DNA of 64,000 bases. Source: Gammaproteobacteria bacterium. GTDB taxonomy: Bacteria; Pseudomonadota; Gammaproteobacteria; Enterobacterales; Alteromonadaceae. The notes beneath the pieces are model-generated. The model was not told the DNA's origin and searched no databases. It saw nothing but the letters and a program-made list of their open reading frames with translations. The DNA lies in assembly GCA_018222405.1 (NCBI GenBank), contig JAAFAI010000009.1, positions 62,001 to 126,000 of the forward strand, in the 5' to 3' direction. Of the stretch, positions 1 through 12,388 are shown in pieces; within the stretch, counting starts at the first letter, position 1; each line of letters begins with the position of its first letter. The position numbers and the translations under genes are program-made.

Positions 1-760
1 CGGCCATCCGTATAGGCGACTCCGTAAAAACGATCCACATTTGTGGCAGGGTCAGAAAGAAAATCAGACAGGCGATTTCCGATGACTGATAGTGGTCGGC
101 CAGTACTACGACCCCTACCATCAGCGCCCAACTAAATACCAGCTTGCCAGCAAAAGAACTAAAGCGACTCTCGGTTTTAGGCTGGAAATTGAGTGCAGAC
201 AGCAATCCCCGGCGCGGATAGATGCGATTCACAATGCCGATAAAAACCGGCACCAGCACCAGGATCCCGGACATATCACCAATCCACCAGGCCAGACTGG
301 TTGCTAAAAACGACTTCAGTTGCGGCCCACCAAATAATAACAGTACACCGGCGGTTGCCATAACCAGGCTGGAAGTAGCCACCGTCAGTAAAAACCGCAT
401 CACCGGCGCATATAAATTATGGTGGCTTATCCGGTCAATCGAGCCGCGTAGCAAATTGGCACTCACGCCGTAGACCAGGCAATGCAGCAAGGCAAACTGA
501 CTACCGGCAATCAGCAGTTGTTGCAGTGAGCGCTGGTCATTATATATCAGGCTTTCCCAACCGGTAGACAACACGCAGGCAATGAACATGGCCGGCAATG
601 CGTGCCACCTGAGCAGCAGAAAACAGGTAAACGTAAAACCAGCCGGCGGGAACCAGATACTGGCATGGGGGGCATACTCAGTAAAAACGGACAAGCGCCA
701 TAGCACCAGCCAGGTTAATACCAATAACGAATGTTTAAATACTGCAGTAATTTTTTCCAT
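1..760 (-). CDS. MASE1-domain sensor protein, N-terminal part (runs off the window)
   Basis: Reading the minus strand from the ATG at 760 gives an open frame of 253 codons to the window edge. The start is followed by hydrophobic helices. Near residue 36 is the motif WFPPAG, and a later helix carries WWIGDMSG, both typical of MASE1, an integral-membrane sensory domain found at the N-terminus of bacterial histidine kinases, GGDEF/EAL proteins and hybrid sensors. The output domain lies outside the window, so the signalling type cannot be stated. No strong ribosome-binding site is visible before the ATG. The gene runs in the same direction as the thi operon but about 150 bases beyond its end, so it is probably a separate unit. 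Confidence 0.75.
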   Translation of the reverse strand, partial: MEKITAVFKHSLLVLTWLVLWRLSVFTEYAPHASIWFPPAGFTFTCFLLLRWHALPAMFIACVLSTGWESLIYNDQRSLQQLLIAGSQFALLHCLVYGVSANLLRGSIDRISHHNLYAPVMRFLLTVATSSLVMATAGVLLLFGGPQLKSFLATSLAWWIGDMSGILVLVPVFIGIVNRIYPRRGLLSALNFQPKTESRFSSFAGKLVFSWALMVGVVVLADHYQSSEIACLIFFLTLPQMWIVFTESPIRMA

Positions 761-916
761 TACTATTTGCACTGTTCGCCTTACCGCTCTAACACAGTGA
801 TAAAACCATCAATATGTTTACTACAAAAATCACATACTAAAATAGTAATACAAATTTACCAGAGTACCTATCCACAGCACCGCTAATACGACTAATTAGC
901 TACAAAGCCAGCCAGG

Positions 917-2041
917 TCAACAGCAATTCCTGCCAGAAAAGGCCTCGCTCCAGTCTTTCCATACCGGCGTCATGCCTACCTGTACAACCGCGTCTGCAAC
1001 CGCTTCGGGTGAGCGTTTATCATCGGTGCTGAACTGCTCAAGCGCTTCATCTTTGGCTGCATAGCCTCCCGGTTGCGTGCTGGATGCGGCGCTCAGACTG
1101 GTGATACCAAATGGCATCAGCTTGTCTCTGACACCAGCCGACTCACGGGTTGATAAACTGATCTCTACATCTGCATTCAGCAGCCGGTGTACGCAAATAA
1201 GCTGCAGTAACTGACGATTAGTCATATCCAGTGTACTTACCTTATCTCCCGCATGGGGTCTTAATCGTGGTACCGACAAGCTATAACGGCTGCGCCAGTA
1301 ACGGGATTGCAGATAGTCCAGATGCAGCATAGTAAAATAGCTATCCACACGCCAGTCGTTTAGTCCGATTAATACACCCAGGCCGATTTTGTCCATACCG
1401 GCTCGGGCCAATCGCTCAGGCGTCAGCAGGCGCCAGTCGAAATCCTGTTTATTGCCCCGCGTATGATATTCGGCATAGCGTCGTCGTTGATAAGTCTCCT
1501 GATATACCATCACTGCATCAACGCCCAGGGTTTTCAGTGTCTGGTAGTCACGTTCGGCCAGCGGCTGTACTTCCATCGCCACATAACTGAAGTGCGGTTT
1601 GATCAGCGGCAACACCCGGCGAAAATAGGCCATACCGACTTTACGTTCATGCTCCCCGGTCACCAGTAGTATGCTGTCAAACCCCATCGCTTTGATGGCC
1701 GCCACTTCTGAGTTTATTTCTGGTTCGGACAGGATTTTACGACGAATCGCATTACTCGCCGAGAAGCCGCAATAGGTACACTCATTGGCACACAGGTTTG
1801 ATAAATACAAAGGCACAAAAAACTGCATGGTATGACCAAACCGGCAACGGGTAAGTTGCCTGGCGCGGCTGGCTAATTCCGGCAGGTAGGACTCAGCGGC
1901 CGGCGACAACAACGCCGGCAGGTGCTGCAGGGTTAAGTGTCGCGCATTCAGGGCGACTTCCACCTCTGTAGCGGTACTGGCATAAATGCGCAGCCGAATG
2001 TCATCCCAATCGGTGGCAGCCATTGTGTCTGCAAAACTCAT
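917..2041 (-). CDS. thiH: 2-iminoacetate synthase (tyrosine lyase) ThiH
   Basis: A radical SAM enzyme that cleaves tyrosine to p-cresol and dehydroglycine (2-iminoacetate), the glycine-derived part of the thiamine thiazole ring. The 374-residue length is normal for ThiH. The iron-sulfur cluster motif CxxxCxxC is visible in [11 protein letters not shown] near residue 85. It is the last gene of the thi operon; its ATG overlaps the thiG stop by 4 bases, implying translational coupling. Presence of ThiH rather than the glycine oxidase ThiO means the cell uses the tyrosine route. Confidence 0.95.
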   Translation of the reverse strand: MSFADTMAATDWDDIRLRIYASTATEVEVALNARHLTLQHLPALLSPAAESYLPELASRARQLTRCRFGHTMQFFVPLYLSNLCANECTYCGFSASNAIRRKILSEPEINSEVAAIKAMGFDSILLVTGEHERKVGMAYFRRVLPLIKPHFSYVAMEVQPLAERDYQTLKTLGVDAVMVYQETYQRRRYAEYHTRGNKQDFDWRLLTPERLARAGMDKIGLGVLIGLNDWRVDSYFTMLHLDYLQSRYWRSRYSLSVPRLRPHAGDKVSTLDMTNRQLLQLICVHRLLNADVEISLSTRESAGVRDKLMPFGITSLSAASSTQPGGYAAKDEALEQFSTDDKRSPEAVADAVVQVGMTPVWKDWSEAFSGRNCC

Positions 2042-2805
2042 AAATCCTCCAGAAACGCTTCAACCGGACTGGTGGCCACAGCCATTTTATGCCCGGCAGC
2101 CAGCCCGGCTTCAAACGCCTGTCTTCCTGCTCTGACCGCATGATTGAACGCTACCGCCATTGCGGCAGGATTGTGCGCTGTAGCCATAGCGGTATTAACC
2201 AGCACTGCATCCACCCCTATTTCCATTGCAGCAGCCGCGTGACTTGGTGCGCCTATACCTGCATCCACTACCACCGGCACTCTGGCCTGCTCAACAATTA
2301 TCTGCAGGAACTCACGGGTTTGCAGCCCCTGATTAGAGCCAATCGGCGCGCCCAGCGGCATCACCGCCGCACAACCAACCTCTTCCAGTCGTTTACATAA
2401 CACGGGATCGGCCGGGCAATAAGGCAATACTACAAACCCCTGGTTGACCAAAAGCTCTGCGGCTTTAAGTGTTTCCACAGGGTCTGGCAGTAAGTAGCGC
2501 TGATCAGGGTGTATTTCCAGCTTCACCCAGTGGGTTTGAAGCGCCTGGCGCGCCAGTTCAGCCGCGTAAACAGCCTCATTTGCTGTACGAGCCCCTGCGG
2601 TATTAGGCAGTAATTGCACACCTAGCTGCTGTAGTGGGGCCAGTAATTGATCTGAGCGGCGCGAGAGGTCCATACGCTTTAAAGCCAGCGTGGTCAGTTC
2701 ACTACCACTGGCCGCAATGGCCTGCTGCATAATAGTGGCGCTGGCAAACTTGCCTGTGCCAGTGAACAATCTGGATGAAAAGGTTTTATCTGCAATCTTA
2801 AGCAT
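2038..2805 (-). CDS. thiG: Thiazole synthase ThiG
   Basis: Condenses 1-deoxy-D-xylulose 5-phosphate, dehydroglycine and sulfur carried on ThiS thiocarboxylate into the thiamine thiazole phosphate. The 255-residue length fits the family. Visible family segments are the N-terminal GTGKF, the VKLEIHPD strand that contains the lysine forming the imine with DXP (around residue 95), and the phosphate-binding region [12 protein letters not shown]. It begins 3 bases after the thiS stop and overlaps thiH by 4 bases. ThiG and ThiH form a complex in characterised bacteria. Confidence 0.95.
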   Translation of the reverse strand: MLKIADKTFSSRLFTGTGKFASATIMQQAIAASGSELTTLALKRMDLSRRSDQLLAPLQQLGVQLLPNTAGARTANEAVYAAELARQALQTHWVKLEIHPDQRYLLPDPVETLKAAELLVNQGFVVLPYCPADPVLCKRLEEVGCAAVMPLGAPIGSNQGLQTREFLQIIVEQARVPVVVDAGIGAPSHAAAAMEIGVDAVLVNTAMATAHNPAAMAVAFNHAVRAGRQAFEAGLAAGHKMAVATSPVEAFLEDL

Positions 2806-2808
2806 TGG

Positions 2809-3009
2809 TTACCCTCCGGCGACAACAGTAAAGAGTGTTACCTGATCATCAGCATGCAAGACATGCTGATGCCATAATGTGCGGTTTATTACCCGCTGAT
2901 TCACCGCCAGGGCAAGCCCGTTCTCGTCTACCGACAGGTCTTCAATAAGCTGTTTCAGGCTGAGGCCTTCAGCCACTTCTTTTGCTTTGTCGTTAACTGA
3001 AATTAACAT
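2809..3009 (-). CDS. thiS: Sulfur carrier protein ThiS
   Basis: Small ubiquitin-fold sulfur carrier of 66 residues ending in the diagnostic C-terminal Gly-Gly, which ThiF adenylates and which then carries the thiocarboxylate sulfur for thiazole synthesis. A longer in-frame reading exists upstream, but I place the start at 3009. This ATG gives the standard ThiS length and has a GGAGAG ribosome-binding site a few bases before it; the extra upstream residues would only duplicate the thiF region. The start overlaps the thiF 3' end by 17 bases. Confidence 0.9.
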   Translation of the reverse strand: MLISVNDKAKEVAEGLSLKQLIEDLSVDENGLALAVNQRVINRTLWHQHVLHADDQVTLFTVVAGG

Positions 3010-3737
3010 TGTGCTCTCCACATACCGGGCACCCCTTAAGAGGTGGTAACTTGATGGCTTGCCACTGACCACTAAGGCCATCGAAAAGCCGTAATTCACC
3101 CCAGTTCAGTGGGGCTATAGAAGTAATAAAAAGCAGGGTTTGCAGCGCCTGTATCATGCCCACGATGCCCACAACCGGCCCCAGGATCCCCTGGGCAAGG
3201 CACGTATTAAGCTCACTTTGGTCAGGCGCGTAAAGGCATCGGTAGCACCCGTGAGCCTGGTGCGGATGTAACATCAGTAATTGCCCCTGTGTGCCACTGG
3301 CAGCGCCGGATATAAGTGGTACACCAAGTTGATAACAAACCTGATTAACTAACTGCCGGGAAGCTATATTGTCAGTACAGTCAAGCACTACCGACGCTCC
3401 TTGCAGCAGGCTTTCGGCATTGCTTTCAACCAGTCTAGTGGCATAGCACTGCACACTGAGAGTCCGGTTAATATCACGCAAGCGCAGACTCGCCACCCTG
3501 GCCTTGGCCTCACCGATATCCTGCTCACCGTAAAGAGGCTGTCGAGGCAGGTTGCTCAGCTCCACCTCATCACCATCGACCAGTCTTAGCCTGCCAACCC
3601 CAGCGCCGGCCAGGTACGGCGCCACAGCACAACCGAGGCCGCCGAGCCCTACAATCACCACTTCTGCGTGACTTAAAGCCTGTTGCTTTACCTCATCCAT
3701 CTCCGCCACCAGCAATTGCCGGCTGTATCTGACGTAA

Positions 3738-3760
<23 letters not shown>
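2993..3760 (-). CDS. thiF: ThiS adenylyltransferase ThiF
   Basis: E1-like enzyme that adenylates the ThiS C-terminal glycine. The nucleotide-binding glycine motif GLGGLG lies near residue 38, followed by the acidic LVDGDEVELSNLPRQ segment. Two CxxC pairs (CYRC and CPVC) should bind structural zinc, and the NTCLAQGILGP segment carries the conserved cysteine region. Length 255 residues, normal. The start at 3760 is preceded by AAGGAG. It overlaps thiDE by 23 bases upstream and thiS by 17 bases downstream, part of a tightly coupled operon. Confidence 0.93.
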
Positions 3761-7203
<3,443 letters not shown>

Positions 7204-7271
7204 TTAAAAAGACGATTACCACAGCCAAAACAAAACCTTTCGGTGCTGTATTGTTCTGTGGGTAATATTGC

Positions 7272-7368
7272 CTTGTTCCCTTCGCAGGTATTAGCCTGAT
7301 CAGGTTCAACGGATCCCGCTTTCGCGGTCTCAGCTTGCATTCCATAAGGAAAAGCGAAGCACTCCGAC
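7272..7368 (-). promoter_or_regulatory. TPP riboswitch (THI element) of the thi operon
   Basis: On the minus strand the leader contains GGAGTGC, then GCTGAGA, a short variable GC-rich hairpin, then TTGAACCTGATCAGGCTAAT and CTGCGAAGGGAAC. These are the conserved pyrimidine- and pyrophosphate-sensing blocks of the THI box in the right order. It lies about 115 bases before thiC. In proteobacteria this class usually works by hiding the ribosome-binding site or by terminating transcription; the sequence here does not decide which. Confidence 0.95.
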
Positions 7369-7581
7369 AAGTATCGTTAATTGCAGCCTTTTTAGCTTCT
7401 GCAATCAGATTGCCACCGAGTATAGGGAATGCAATCCGCCACTTCAAGGCCTGCGGGTAAGTTAGGTTTCTCTTAATGAAATGGTCATTTTGACCGGGAA
7501 TAATAGTATCAACACTACCCAATTTGCTGAATGTGCGTACAATGTGCGCTTTTTCTCAGCAACAATAACCATAGCAGCATT

Positions 7582-8688
7582 ATGACCGATAACGCCGATC
7601 CGTATCACGATATTCGCCCGTTTAACGACACTGAGGTCCCCGCGTCCATTGAGCGACTGATTAACGATCAGGAGTTTATCAACGCTATAGTTAATCACCG
7701 GTTTGAACACAGCCCGCGTTGGCTGTCGTCGTTGCTGAGACCGCTGGTAAAAGTATTGCTGCGACTGAAGTGGCGAAAGTTTAAAACTGTTGCCCACATT
7801 CAGAACGAAGTGGGTGTGTTTATGCAGTCACTGCTGCAGCGCACCAGTCAGGGCATCACTGTGAAAGGGTTGGATAAACTCGACCCTGGCAAAGCTTATA
7901 TATTTATTTCCAATCACCGCGATATAGCGATGGATCCAGCACTGGTTAATTTTGCCCTGCACCGTGCAGGCCACGAAACCGCGCTGATCGCATTTGGTGA
8001 TAACCTGCTCAAAAAACCCAGCGCCACCGAGCTAATGAAGCTCAACAAAGGTTTTGTGGTAAAGCGTTCTGCCAAAGGCCCACGGGAATTACTTAAAGCC
8101 CTCACCCAGCTGTCGAATTTTATTAAAGACTCACTGAATAACCAGCAATCTATCTGGATAGCTCAGCGCGAAGGGCGCGCTAAAGACGGCATGGACCTGA
8201 CCGATCCGGCTATTCTGAAAATGTTCTACATGGCTGGCAAGCAACAAAAACTCGCCTTCGGTGAGTATATGAAATCATTAAATATCGTACCGGTTGCCAT
8301 TTCCTACGAAAACGATCCCTGTGATATTGCCAAAGCCAACGAGCTCTATCAGCGCGAGCACCTGGGCAGTTACAACAAAACAGAATTTGAAGATATCGTC
8401 AGCATTATTCAGGGCATCATCGGCAATAAGTGCCGGGTGAGCGTCAACTTTGGTGAAGTGGTCACCGAAGATTTCGAAACGCCGGAAGCACTGGCCGAAC
8501 ATATCGACCAACAAATCCACCACAACTATCAGCTATACCCCATTAACTATCTGGCAGCTGACCAAAGCTGCGACGAGCTTACGCAGGCCTGCCGCGATCG
8601 CTTTGCCGCCAAGCTCGCGGAACTGCCCGAACAGGCCCATAGGTACCTTATAGCCAACTATGCTAACCCGGTGCATAACGCCAAATAG
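7582..8688 (+). CDS. PlsC-like 1-acyl-glycerol-3-phosphate acyltransferase family protein
   Basis: Likely membrane-associated acyltransferase of 368 residues. The acyltransferase blocks are visible: FISNHRDIAMDPALV (motif I region, with the His-Asp pair), LNKGFVVKRS (motif II-like) and IWIAQREGRAKDG (motif III-like, where classical enzymes have FPEGTRS). The His and second Asp are spaced one residue wider than the usual H-x4-D, a feature I recall from this proteobacterial subfamily. I start at the ATG at 7582; an in-frame ATG 51 bases upstream would add an unlikely cysteine-rich stretch. Acyl donor and acceptor cannot be read from sequence. The metallohydrolase gene follows 58 bases later. 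Confidence 0.75.
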   Translation: MTDNADPYHDIRPFNDTEVPASIERLINDQEFINAIVNHRFEHSPRWLSSLLRPLVKVLLRLKWRKFKTVAHIQNEVGVFMQSLLQRTSQGITVKGLDKLDPGKAYIFISNHRDIAMDPALVNFALHRAGHETALIAFGDNLLKKPSATELMKLNKGFVVKRSAKGPRELLKALTQLSNFIKDSLNNQQSIWIAQREGRAKDGMDLTDPAILKMFYMAGKQQKLAFGEYMKSLNIVPVAISYENDPCDIAKANELYQREHLGSYNKTEFEDIVSIIQGIIGNKCRVSVNFGEVVTEDFETPEALAEHIDQQIHHNYQLYPINYLAADQSCDELTQACRDRFAAKLAELPEQAHRYLIANYANPVHNAK

Positions 8689-8746
8689 TGGTTGGACCAG
8701 ACGTTCTCTGCTAACATCACCCGACTGATTCAAGCAGCAGGTGTTT

Positions 8747-9508
8747 ATGCAACTTCATGCCATTGCCGGTTACATAGAGAATATTTATCTGGTTGAAGAC
8801 CAGGCGGGGCTAATGTTGCTCGATGGTTGCAGCCGCGCCGATGTGGAAACCGTCTGTCGCTATATTCGTGATGAAATTTGCCTGCCACTCTCTGCGCTTA
8901 AACTCATTGTGGTTACCCACATGCACCCGGATCACGCCGGTGGCGCGCGGTTATTACAACAACGAAGTGGGGCTTTACTCGCCTGCCACCCTAAAGCGCC
9001 GGGCTGGTATCGCGGCATCGCCGGCAGAGCCGCGCATGCCATTGATGTGGCGCTGACCTGGTGGGTAGCGGGAAAGTTAGGTAAACCCAAGCGGCATATC
9101 TGGTATAAGCCTACCTTTAAGCCGGATATCACGCTTAATGACGAGCAACTGCTACCGGTATTTACAGACTGGCAGGTGATATACACGCCTGGTCATACCG
9201 ACCACGACCTATCCTTGCTCCACCTGCCAACCGGGCAACTCTATGTGGCTGACTTAATTGTGTCGGTTAAAAAGCAGCTGACCTCGCCCTATCCGGTATG
9301 CCATCCCAATCAGTACAAACGTTCACTCAGGCGAATCAGTCACATAAACCCGTCCAGGGTGTATTGTGCCCATGTGAAGCCATTGACTGAACAGGACATC
9401 GATTATCCGACACTGATAGCGCAGGCACCGGCTCTACCGAAAAATCACTGGCACTCAAGCAAAATCAGAATTTACCGGGCCTTGGGCTTACGTCCTGACC
9501 AGCACTAA
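8747..9508 (+). CDS. Metallo-beta-lactamase-fold hydrolase
   Basis: MBL-fold enzyme of about 253 residues. The metal-binding motif HxHxDH is seen in THMHPDHAGG near residue 60. The third histidine is in TPGHTDHD, the bridging aspartate in YVADLIV and the last histidine in CAHVKPL. The glyoxalase-II/lactonase-like arrangement suggests thioester or ester hydrolysis, substrate unknown. A GTG two codons upstream is an alternative start. It probably shares a transcript with the acyltransferase before it and is convergent with the kinase gene after it. Confidence 0.8.
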   Translation: MQLHAIAGYIENIYLVEDQAGLMLLDGCSRADVETVCRYIRDEICLPLSALKLIVVTHMHPDHAGGARLLQQRSGALLACHPKAPGWYRGIAGRAAHAIDVALTWWVAGKLGKPKRHIWYKPTFKPDITLNDEQLLPVFTDWQVIYTPGHTDHDLSLLHLPTGQLYVADLIVSVKKQLTSPYPVCHPNQYKRSLRRISHINPSRVYCAHVKPLTEQDIDYPTLIAQAPALPKNHWHSSKIRIYRALGLRPDQH

Positions 9509-9539
9509 TAAAAAGCGTTAACGGTAGCAACGATTACTC

Positions 9540-11327
9540 TTATGATTCATCGTCCTGCTGCAAAGGCAATTGCAAGGTAAATTCGGTGAATACACCCGGC
9601 TCGCTCACGCACTGAATGGACCCATCCAGTCGCTGCATAATGTTATAAACCACCGATAAGCCAAGCCCGGTTCCCTCGCCGATAGGCTTGGTGGTAAAGA
9701 AGGGCTCAAATATTTTTTGCTGAATGTCAGCTGTCATACCCGGGCCGTTATCCCGGATCCGAATATGCAGCATATTATCGATCTCTTCAGCACATATCTG
9801 AATAATCGGCTCAGACGTTCCCGCCGTTTCCATTGCCTGTACAGCATTCTTAATCAGATTTACCAGTACTTGCTCAATGAGACCGGCATGTGTGTGTAAC
9901 ACGCCATTGAACCGGATATCGCGCTGTATACTGACCTTATTATCCAGGTCATATCGCATCATTTTCAGGGTGTCATCCAGCAGCACTGAGAAATCGCAAA
10001 CCTCTTTATCTCCGGTCTGATTGTGAGAAAAAGAGCGTAAGTCGCTAATGATATTTTTAACCCGTTGCAAGCCATTGAAAGAATCGGCAACTATGGCCCG
10101 GATGTCTTCCAGAATAAACGGTATACCCGCCTGCTCCTCAAATTCACTGAGACTTTGTTTGAGATGAGCCGCTTTTTGATCCTGCTGAATGTCGATGGCG
10201 GTTAACAACTCACTCTGCATGGACTGCAATTGAATAATGTTATCCAGGTAACTATCCATCGACGAAAAGTTACTGATCACAAATGACAGTGGGTTATTAA
10301 TTTCGTGGGCGATACCCGCAGCCATACGCCCGATACTGGCGAGCTTTTCGTTGTGTGCCAACGCCTGTTTAGTGGATTTAAGCTCCAACAGCGTATCCCG
10401 CAAACGGGTATACTGCTTCTTCAGGCTCGACTCAGCCTGTTTACGCTCCAACAACACCGTAAGCTGCTCGGCCGCTTTATTGATAATCGTGATCTGCTTC
10501 ATGGAAACCCGCTCCATCTCCTGTTCAGGGATCAGGTAAAGCAATAAACACACTACCCTTTTGTACACCACGATGGGGAATGCCAGATAACTACCAATAT
10601 GAGTGGTTATAAGTTGGGTAACCGGCTCCAGCCCGCCGTTTTCATCGAGCAGGTGAATTTGCGGATGCTGTTCTTCTATTGCCTGAGCAAGGCTGGCTGG
10701 CAAGCCGCCCTCTGATAACAGTGATTGCAAGGTTTTTACCAGGTCTTTACCGGCAGTGTCGGAATTACGCACCCGAAAACGTGATGTGTTTTCCAGGTAA
10801 ATTTCGAAACTGCAGTGGGCATGGCACAATCTCGCCAACGCGTTCGAGAAGGTAGAAAGCAGCGCGGTGAGTTTTTCGTCGCTACGTGAAAAACGAGTGA
10901 TACAAACCAGCATTTCTGTTTCTGCATCGTGCTGACGATAGGTATTTTCAATATACTCAAAGGTAGCCAGCTCACGTTTAAGCACACTGGCATTAAACTT
11001 TGCTTTCACTTCAGACGCCGTTAAACAGGCATTGATTTGGTATTCTTCCAGCCAGACTACTTCGTCCAGTTGCTGAGCAGAATTATGCATGAGAATGATG
11101 CGGGTATCCTGGTTAGCCAGACCCTGCCGAATATACTGCGCTACCGACTGACAAAGGGAGATATCATCATCAGAGCCCACGCACAGTATTACCAATGACG
11201 GTTTGCAACTGCGCAGTTTCTTTTTTGCGTTTCTCAGGCTGGTCAGATTTTCGCTGTCCATTGTTCTATCCGGCAAAAATGCCGCTAAGTCTGGACTCTG
11301 ACCAACCAAAAACACCGGATTTTCCAT
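9540..11327 (-). CDS. Cytoplasmic sensor histidine kinase
   Basis: About 595 residues, with no membrane segment visible. The first ~130 residues resemble a receiver-like fold of alternating strands and helices. A central region (about 150-300) has GAF-like character, followed by a coiled linker. The HisKA box AGIAHEINNPL places the phospho-accepting histidine near residue 340. The C-terminal ATPase domain has N-box VNLIKNAVQAM, GPGM, FEPFFTTK and GTGLGLS. It is convergent with the MBL gene and divergent from a short BLUF photoreceptor gene only 110 bases away. That geometry suggests shared control and possibly a light-signalling partnership, which is inference. A GTG five codons upstream is an alternative start. 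No response regulator gene is adjacent. Confidence 0.88.
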   Translation of the reverse strand: MENPVFLVGQSPDLAAFLPDRTMDSENLTSLRNAKKKLRSCKPSLVILCVGSDDDISLCQSVAQYIRQGLANQDTRIILMHNSAQQLDEVVWLEEYQINACLTASEVKAKFNASVLKRELATFEYIENTYRQHDAETEMLVCITRFSRSDEKLTALLSTFSNALARLCHAHCSFEIYLENTSRFRVRNSDTAGKDLVKTLQSLLSEGGLPASLAQAIEEQHPQIHLLDENGGLEPVTQLITTHIGSYLAFPIVVYKRVVCLLLYLIPEQEMERVSMKQITIINKAAEQLTVLLERKQAESSLKKQYTRLRDTLLELKSTKQALAHNEKLASIGRMAAGIAHEINNPLSFVISNFSSMDSYLDNIIQLQSMQSELLTAIDIQQDQKAAHLKQSLSEFEEQAGIPFILEDIRAIVADSFNGLQRVKNIISDLRSFSHNQTGDKEVCDFSVLLDDTLKMMRYDLDNKVSIQRDIRFNGVLHTHAGLIEQVLVNLIKNAVQAMETAGTSEPIIQICAEEIDNMLHIRIRDNGPGMTADIQQKIFEPFFTTKPIGEGTGLGLSVVYNIMQRLDGSIQCVSEPGVFTEFTLQLPLQQDDES

Positions 11328-11436
11328 ACGTTTACCCAACACAACCGTTTTTGAAAACTCTGCTATATTTGAAAGATAGTCGTTGCCGGCTGTTACGCAA
11401 ACTACTGCGCAGTTGCTAAAAGAGGAAAAATTAAAA

Positions 11437-11853
11437 ATGAGGTTAGTGAGATTGGTGTATTACAGCCATGCCTCGCGGGAAATGTCACTTAGCGATCTGA
11501 AATCCATTCTCGACACCGCCCGCCGTAACAATCAGGCCCAGGGCATTTGTGGAATGCTTTCCTACGAACAACAGTATTTTTTGCAGGCACTGGAAGGCGA
11601 ACGCAGCGCCGTCAACGAGCTTTACCTGGATATTGCTGATGATCCCCGCCATGACGAAATCACTATTATCAGCTATGAGGAAATCACCGCCCCCATTTTC
11701 AAACAGTGGAAAATGGGCTACGCCGGCGGCAGTGCCGAGTTTACTAAATTGCTCAAAGAGATGGGCCAGACTGAGTTCCTGCCGGAAACCATGAGCCCTC
11801 AACAGGCTTTTCAATTTCTGCAACACCTTGCTGGCAATCAGGACAACCTTTAG
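11437..11853 (+). CDS. Stand-alone BLUF-domain blue-light photoreceptor
   Basis: A 138-residue short BLUF protein (sensor of blue light using FAD). Residues essential in the cyanobacterial photoreceptor PixD sit at the same numbers here: Tyr8 (in RLVYYS), Asn31/Asn32 (in ARRNN) and Gln50 (in FLQALEGE). The FKQWKMGYAG segment supplies the semi-conserved Trp/Met pair. No effector domain is attached, so it must act through a partner protein. I chose ATG 11437 because AGAGGA lies ten bases upstream and it reproduces PixD numbering. It is divergent from the histidine kinase, and a DUF1801 gene follows 48 bases later. Confidence 0.92.
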   Translation: MRLVRLVYYSHASREMSLSDLKSILDTARRNNQAQGICGMLSYEQQYFLQALEGERSAVNELYLDIADDPRHDEITIISYEEITAPIFKQWKMGYAGGSAEFTKLLKEMGQTEFLPETMSPQQAFQFLQHLAGNQDNL

Positions 11854-11901
11854 GGCATAGTTATTAACTAAGCAACTTCACCCTGTTAGTCAGGAGCCAT
11901 T

Positions 11902-12369
11902 ATGCCCAACGCACCAAGCTTCTCATCGGTAGAGCAGTACATCGCCGCACAGCCCGAAGAAAAACAGCTGGTTTTATCGCAGTTACGCCAGACCATTCTG
12001 GATAACCTGCCAGCCGGGTTCAGCGAATGCATCAACTACAACATGATTGGCTATGTGGTGCCTCGTCAACTGTTCCCGGCGGGTTATCATTGCAACCCCG
12101 AATTGCCATTGCCCTTTATGAATCTGGCGGCACAAAAAAGCCATTACGGCTTTTATCACATGGGCATCTATGCCATGCCTGAGCTCGAAAGCTGGTTTCG
12201 GGGCCGTTACGCCGAAGTTGTGCCTACCAAGCTGGATATGGGTAAGAGTTGTATCCGTTTTAAAAATCCCAAGCACATCCCCTACGACTTAATTGGCGAG
12301 TTGGTCAGCAAAGTGAGCGTTGATGACTGGATATCGGTTTACCAGTCATCAATAGTAAAGAAGGCTTAA
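11902..12369 (+). CDS. DUF1801 (YdhG-like) protein
   Basis: 155-residue protein with the DUF1801 pattern: a helical start (VEQYIAAQPEE), the ECINYNMIGYVV core, the FMNLAAQKSHYGFYHMG strand, and a C-terminal segment KSCIRFKNPKHIPYDLI. The family fold is small and its biochemical role is not established. It follows the BLUF gene with a CAGGAG ribosome-binding site and may be co-transcribed with it. It is convergent with mesD. Confidence 0.8.
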   Translation: MPNAPSFSSVEQYIAAQPEEKQLVLSQLRQTILDNLPAGFSECINYNMIGYVVPRQLFPAGYHCNPELPLPFMNLAAQKSHYGFYHMGIYAMPELESWFRGRYAEVVPTKLDMGKSCIRFKNPKHIPYDLIGELVSKVSVDDWISVYQSSIVKKA

Positions 12370-12388
12370 GATAGCGCCCCTGGTAACA

